64,000 nucleotides of DNA from an uncultured Pelagibacteraceae bacterium. GTDB lineage: Bacteria > Pseudomonadota > Alphaproteobacteria > Pelagibacterales > AG-422-B15. The notes beneath the pieces are model-generated. The model was not told where the DNA came from, did no database searches, and saw nothing but the letters and a program-made list of their open reading frames with translations. Where the stretch lies: the NCBI GenBank assembly GCA_902622985.1, contig CACNSH010000002.1:186001-250000 (forward strand), in the 5' to 3' direction. The position numbers and the translations under genes are program-made. Position 1 is the first letter of the stretch; each line of letters begins with the position of its first letter. Shown one piece after another: positions 59,308 through 64,000 of the stretch.

Positions 59308-61076
59308 TATACTAATACTTTTCCTTCATCTGAGATCTCTTCTTTTTCTGTTTCATCTCCAAGCAACATTTCATTGTGGGCCTTTCCAGATGGTATCATT
59401 GGAAAAACATTTTCGTTTTCATCAACTACGCAGTCAAATATTACAGGGCCATCATAATCAATCATTTCAATTATTGCCTTGTCAAGTTCACTTGGACTTT
59501 GGGCCCTTATACCTTTAGCGCCGTAAGCTTCAGCAAGCTTTACAAAATCAGGTAAAGCATCTGTATAGCTGTGAGAGTATCTTTTATCGTGAAGAAGTTC
59601 TTGCCACTGCCTTACCATTCCCATGTATTGATTATTAATAATGAAAATCTTTACAGGCAGTTTGTGTTGAATGGCTGTCGACATTTCTTGTATGCACATC
59701 AATATTGAAGCTTCTCCTGCAATATCAATTACGAGTTTATCGGGATGAGCAACTTGAGCGCCTATTGCAGCTGGCAAACCAAAACCCATAGTGCCCAGTC
59801 CTCCAGATGTAATCCATCTGTTGGGTCTATTAAATTTGTAATATTGCGCGGCCCACATTTGATGCTGTCCAACCTCAGTGGTTACAAAAACATCTTTTTC
59901 TTTTGTCAGTTCATACAATCTTTGTATTGCATGTTGTGGCTTTATCGTTTTTTTATCTTCATTAAACCCTAATGAATCTCGCTCTTTCCATTTATCTATT
60001 TGTTTCCACCAATCCTTAACCTGCGATTTATTAACCTTATAAACTTTTGATTTCCACAGCTTAATGGCATCTTCAAGTACATGAGCAACGTCACCAACAA
60101 GGGCAACATCTACATTGACAACTTTATTAATTGAAGATGGATCAATATCGATATGGATTTTTTTTGAATTTGGAGAAAATTCATCAATTTTTCCAGTAAT
60201 TCTATCATCAAAACGTGCGCCAATGTTTATCATGAGGTCACATTTATTCATCGCCATATTAGCTTCGTATGTACCGTGCATGCCAAGCATTCCTACAAAC
60301 TGAGTATCATCACCTGGAAACGCACCAAGTCCTTGAAGGGTGGATGTAATTGGAAAACCAGTAAGACGAACAAACTCTCTTAGTAGTTGAACGGCTGCAT
60401 TCCCTGAATTGATTACTCCCCCTCCAGTATAAAAGATTGGCTTTTCAGCTTCTGCGATTAACTTTAGAGCATCATCAATATTATCAATGTTTGCTTTTAA
60501 TTTTGGTCTATAAGACTTATGTTTAACTGTATCAGGCCCAATATATGTTCCGGTTTGGAATTGAATATCTTTCGGTATATCTACTAGAACAGGTCCTGGT
60601 CTGCCGCTTGAAGCTACATAAAATGCTTCGTGTAAAATTCGAGATAGATCACTTATATCCTTAACTAACCAATTATGCTTAGTACACGGACGCGTAATCC
60701 CAACTGCATCACATTCCTGAAATGCATCCGTTCCAATTAAGTGCGTAGGAACTTGTCCACTAATACAAACAAGAGGAATTGAATCCATCATAGCATCAGT
60801 TAATCCTGTCACTGCGTTAGTTACTCCTGGACCTGAAGTAACTAACATTACTCCAACTTTACCACTTGACCTTGCATACCCCTCAGCAGCATGGGACGCA
60901 CCTTGTTCATGCCTTACTAAAAAATGGCGTATTTGATGGTTTGTATCCTTAGTTTTTGCTAATTCATCATATATTGGCAAAACTGCGCCACCAGGATAGC
61001 CAAATATTGTATCAACTTGTTGATCTTCCAAGGCCTTTAGAACCATTTGTGCACCAGTCATTTGCATATTAACCAT
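59307..61076 (-). CDS. ilvB: Acetolactate synthase large subunit
   Basis: '[17 protein letters not shown]', '[38 protein letters not shown]', ThDP-domain motifs. Confidence 0.97.
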   Translation of the reverse strand: MVNMQMTGAQMVLKALEDQQVDTIFGYPGGAVLPIYDELAKTKDTNHQIRHFLVRHEQGASHAAEGYARSSGKVGVMLVTSGPGVTNAVTGLTDAMMDSIPLVCISGQVPTHLIGTDAFQECDAVGITRPCTKHNWLVKDISDLSRILHEAFYVASSGRPGPVLVDIPKDIQFQTGTYIGPDTVKHKSYRPKLKANIDNIDDALKLIAEAEKPIFYTGGGVINSGNAAVQLLREFVRLTGFPITSTLQGLGAFPGDDTQFVGMLGMHGTYEANMAMNKCDLMINIGARFDDRITGKIDEFSPNSKKIHIDIDPSSINKVVNVDVALVGDVAHVLEDAIKLWKSKVYKVNKSQVKDWWKQIDKWKERDSLGFNEDKKTIKPQHAIQRLYELTKEKDVFVTTEVGQHQMWAAQYYKFNRPNRWITSGGLGTMGFGLPAAIGAQVAHPDKLVIDIAGEASILMCIQEMSTAIQHKLPVKIFIINNQYMGMVRQWQELLHDKRYSHSYTDALPDFVKLAEAYGAKGIRAQSPSELDKAIIEMIDYDGPVIFDCVVDENENVFPMIPSGKAHNEMLLGDETEKEEISDEGKVLV

Positions 61077-61169
61077 AAATTATACCCCTAATAAGAAGTG
61101 ACGTTTTATGGAGATTTAATTAATAAGTCAAATATTTTAAATATATGAAAAGAATATTTTATAGATAAT

Positions 61170-62048
61170 TTATAAATATTTCTTTATATCAACATTTTGA
61201 GTAATATTATTACCTTTTATCCACGTATCTTGTCTTTTGATATAGTTTCTCGTGTTTTTCTTCATTATCCTTTTGGCTTCATCTAAACTGACTTTTCCAT
61301 CAATAAAGTTGGTTATTTCACGAACTCCAATTGCCTTCATAATAGATAATTCAGCGCTATAATTTTTCTCAATTAAAGATTGAACCTCATCGACAGCACC
61401 ATCATGAAACATATTATCAACTCTTTGCTCAGCTGACTCATATAGCTTCTCACGTAAATTGCCAGTTAGGATCACTCTATAATTTACAATATCAATTTTT
61501 TTGTTTGGATTAAATTGCCATTCTTCTAAAACTTTTCCAGTCTGAAGCAGTAATGAATAACTACGCATTATTCTTTGTTTATCATTTGAATTAATTTTTG
61601 TACCTGGGTATTTTAATAAGATTTTATTGTATAAATGATTAAGACCATTAGTTTCTAAATCCAGCTTTGTTTGTTCTTCTATATTTTTTTTTATAGAAGG
61701 AATTTCTGAAAGTCCATCCATCAAGGCCTTTAAATACAAACCTGTTCCACCTACAACAATTGGAAGCAACTTATTATCGAAACAATTATTAATTTCATGC
61801 TCTGCTTTTTCCAGCCAAATAGCTGCTGAGCAACTTTCATTGCCTTTAAGCATACCATAAAGACGATGGTCAAATTTTTTACATATCTCATCGTCTGGTC
61901 TATCAGTTAGTATCTTTAGATCTTTGTATACCTGTAGACTATCAAAATTAATTATTGCTGATTTATGTTTAGAAGCAATTTGAGTTGCAAGCTTTGACTT
62001 TCCACTTGCTGTGGGACCAAAGATAACCAGTATGTCCCTTTTTTCCAT
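61170..62048 (-). CDS. miaA: tRNA dimethylallyltransferase
   Basis: 'FGPTASGKSKLATQIA', 'INFDSLQVYKDLKILTDRP', 'VVGGTGLYLKALMDGLSEIP'. Confidence 0.96.
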   Translation of the reverse strand: MEKRDILVIFGPTASGKSKLATQIASKHKSAIINFDSLQVYKDLKILTDRPDDEICKKFDHRLYGMLKGNESCSAAIWLEKAEHEINNCFDNKLLPIVVGGTGLYLKALMDGLSEIPSIKKNIEEQTKLDLETNGLNHLYNKILLKYPGTKINSNDKQRIMRSYSLLLQTGKVLEEWQFNPNKKIDIVNYRVILTGNLREKLYESAEQRVDNMFHDGAVDEVQSLIEKNYSAELSIMKAIGVREITNFIDGKVSLDEAKRIMKKNTRNYIKRQDTWIKGNNITQNVDIKKYL

Positions 62049-62053
62049 TTTAT

Positions 62054-63457
62054 TTAGTCGAGAGACAACCTAGCGCCTATATATTTTTTAGAGTTAGGGC
62101 CAGAATAAAAAACAATTAAAACATTTTCTTTTCCCTGAGAAACAACCTCATCAATTATTTGTAATACTTCCCCAGATGCTTTCACTGATTTATTTTGTAT
62201 TTCAATAATAATGTCGTCTTTTTTAATATTTTGTCGTATTAGGAAAGAGTCATTATTGATTTCAGATATAATTACTCCTTGTAGAGTTTTAGCTAAATCC
62301 AATCTGGACTTGTCTTCATCTGTCAAGGTTCTGACTTTTATTCCTAGTTCTTTTATTAAAACAGCTGATCCATTATTTTCAATTGAGGCAAGTTCCTCAA
62401 GAGACGGTTGTTTGCCTAAATTTACAAATAACTGAACTTCTTTTTCATCTCGCCAGACAACTACCTTTGTAGATTGACCAATATCAGCCTCGGCCACAAG
62501 TTTTGGAAGCGTTTGAACAGATTCAACTTCTTTGCCATTGAATTCAATAATGATGTCACCCTCATTAACTCCGCCTTTAAGTGCCGGGCTATCTGTAGTT
62601 AAACCCTGAACTAAGGCACCATAGGTTTTACCAAGACCCAAACTCTGCGCAATTTCATCAGTTACTTCTTGAATTCTTACGCCTAACCAGGCTCTTTCAA
62701 TTTCTCCTGTTTCTTGCAGTTGCTGAATAATGTTGTTTGCAAGATTTGATGGTATAGCAAAACCGATACCAATAGATCCGCCGCTTGGAGAAATGATCAT
62801 AGAATTTACTCCAATCACTTTCCCGTCTAAATCAAATAAAGGTCCTCCTGAATTGCCCCTATTTATTGATGCATCAGTTTGTATAAAGTCATCATATCTT
62901 CCACCAAGCATCCTGCCTCTTGCAGAAACGATACCTGCTGTAACAGTGCCTCCTAGTCCATGTGGATTACCGATTGCCATTACCCAATTACCTACTTTTG
63001 CTGTGTCTGAATCACCAAACTCTAAAAATGGAAGGTTATTTGCGTCAACTTTTAGAAGCGCTAAATCAGTCTCAGCATCTGAAGCGATCAATTCGGCTTC
63101 TAATTTTAATCCATCTGTAAAGGTAACTTGTATGTCTGAAGCGTTCTCTACAACATGATTATTTGTAACAATAAAACCATCTGCAGAAATCACAAAGCCT
63201 GAACCTAATGAACTAAATTCTCTCTCTGATGGTTCTGGGCTAGGCATATTAAACGGAAAATTAAAAAAATCTTCAATCGATGGAACTTGAGGACCTGTAT
63301 TTTCAATTATACCAGTAGTTGAAATGTTAACAACTGAGGGTGAAACTCTTTCAGCTAAATCAGAGAAGGTATCAGGTCCATTAAAGCTTAAAGATTGAAA
63401 CGTAGAACAAATAAACAAAAAAAAGATGATTGGTATAATTTTGATATCTAATTTCAT
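62054..63457 (-). CDS. Do-family periplasmic serine protease (DegP/DegQ-like)
   Basis: 'VTNNHVVENASDIQVTF', 'SDAETDLALLKV', 'INRGNSGGPLFDLDGKVIGVN', two PDZ-like regions; start MKLDIKII at 63457 preferred. Confidence 0.95.
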   Translation of the reverse strand: MKLDIKIIPIIFFLFICSTFQSLSFNGPDTFSDLAERVSPSVVNISTTGIIENTGPQVPSIEDFFNFPFNMPSPEPSEREFSSLGSGFVISADGFIVTNNHVVENASDIQVTFTDGLKLEAELIASDAETDLALLKVDANNLPFLEFGDSDTAKVGNWVMAIGNPHGLGGTVTAGIVSARGRMLGGRYDDFIQTDASINRGNSGGPLFDLDGKVIGVNSMIISPSGGSIGIGFAIPSNLANNIIQQLQETGEIERAWLGVRIQEVTDEIAQSLGLGKTYGALVQGLTTDSPALKGGVNEGDIIIEFNGKEVESVQTLPKLVAEADIGQSTKVVVWRDEKEVQLFVNLGKQPSLEELASIENNGSAVLIKELGIKVRTLTDEDKSRLDLAKTLQGVIISEINNDSFLIRQNIKKDDIIIEIQNKSVKASGEVLQIIDEVVSQGKENVLIVFYSGPNSKKYIGARLSLD

Positions 63458-63642
63458 CTGACTGCAGTCCATAACATTAGAAATCCTACTATTGCTGATG
63501 CCAGACCTCCCCATTTTAGGGTGTCATTGTTCATCTCTAACATAGATCTAATCATATTCTTCATTCTATTTGGAAATAAGGCATAAAGAAGGCCCTCTAT
63601 AATTAAAAGTAATCCAAGAGAACCTAATATAAATTGCATCAT
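63454..63642 (-). CDS. DUF2065 family protein
   Basis: 62 aa; 'LGLLLIIEGLLYALFPNRMKNMIRSM'. Confidence 0.85.
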   Translation of the reverse strand: MMQFILGSLGLLLIIEGLLYALFPNRMKNMIRSMLEMNNDTLKWGGLASAIVGFLMLWTAVR

Positions 63643-63662
63643 TTTAGGAAAGTTAAATATTT

Positions 63663-64000
63663 TTACTCAGAGTAAGTTCCAAAATATTGAAAGAATTCAC
63701 TTTCAGGAGACAAGATCATAGTTGTGTCTGAACTTTTCAGACCTTCTGCATACGCCTGCATTGCTCTGTAGAAAGCAAAAAATTCAGGGTCTTTTCCAAA
63801 TGCATCCGCAAAAATTTTATTAGCCATTCCATCGCCTTCACCACGAATTATGTTGGCTTCTTTCTCTGCTTGTGACTTTATAATCGTAACTTCCTTATCA
63901 GCAGTTGAACGAATTTTTTGAGCCATCTCAGCACCTTTTGCTCTGAACTCTCTGGCTTCACGTTCACGTTCAGTTTGCATTCTACCAAAAATTGCCTGGC
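63663..64000 (-). CDS. hflC: Protease modulator HflC (N-terminus beyond window edge)
   Basis: 'MQTEREREAREFRAKGAEMAQKIRSTADKE...GEGDGMANKIFADAFGKDPEFFAFYRAMQAY'. Confidence 0.92.
   Translation of the reverse strand, partial: QAIFGRMQTEREREAREFRAKGAEMAQKIRSTADKEVTIIKSQAEKEANIIRGEGDGMANKIFADAFGKDPEFFAFYRAMQAYAEGLKSSDTTMILSPESEFFQYFGTYSE

Overview
AT-rich, densely coding 64 kb window. Content is consistent with a streamlined marine alphaproteobacterium, SAR11/HIMB59-like; that assignment is inferred from gene content only. No rRNA, tRNA, CRISPR or transposon was recognised. Main blocks: (i) a methyl/C1-metabolism region with glycine-betaine ABC transporter genes, BHMT-like methyltransferase, a dimethylglycine/sarcosine dehydrogenase-GcvT fusion, two DmdA/GcvT-like proteins, a MetF-like protein and Fhs, with a copper-handling set (SCO1, small lipoprotein, PCuAC, Met-rich DUF2182, DUF1326) embedded in the same gene run; (ii) a catabolic block (Fe-ADH, amidase, beta-lactamase-like, VOC, hydrolase, CoA ligase, MR/MLE enolase); (iii) a redox block (FMO/BVMO, methyltransferases, FNR, ferredoxin, DUF1214/DUF1254 proteins); (iv) a DgcN/DgcA-like D-glutamate pair, rpmF, hisI; (v) haloalkane-dehalogenase-like gene, nitroreductase and an unlisted ArfA-like micro-ORF, then SDR, recX, lpxB; (vi) amino-acid ABC transporter and tandem paralogous small membrane proteins; (vii) AGAT-like amidinotransferase, mrdB-mrdA-mreDCB, leuA-ilvC-ilvH-ilvB, miaA, degP/Q, DUF2065, hflC. 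Most notable sub-gene observations: a Leu-codon leader peptide and hairpin upstream of leuA; a 43-codon ArfA-like ORF missing from the ORF track; a hairpin covering the SD-like sequence between two paralogous small membrane proteins; a GC-rich sORF overlapping a terminator upstream of ferredoxin; and a poly-A(9) tract that puts a lipoprotein signal peptide one base out of frame.
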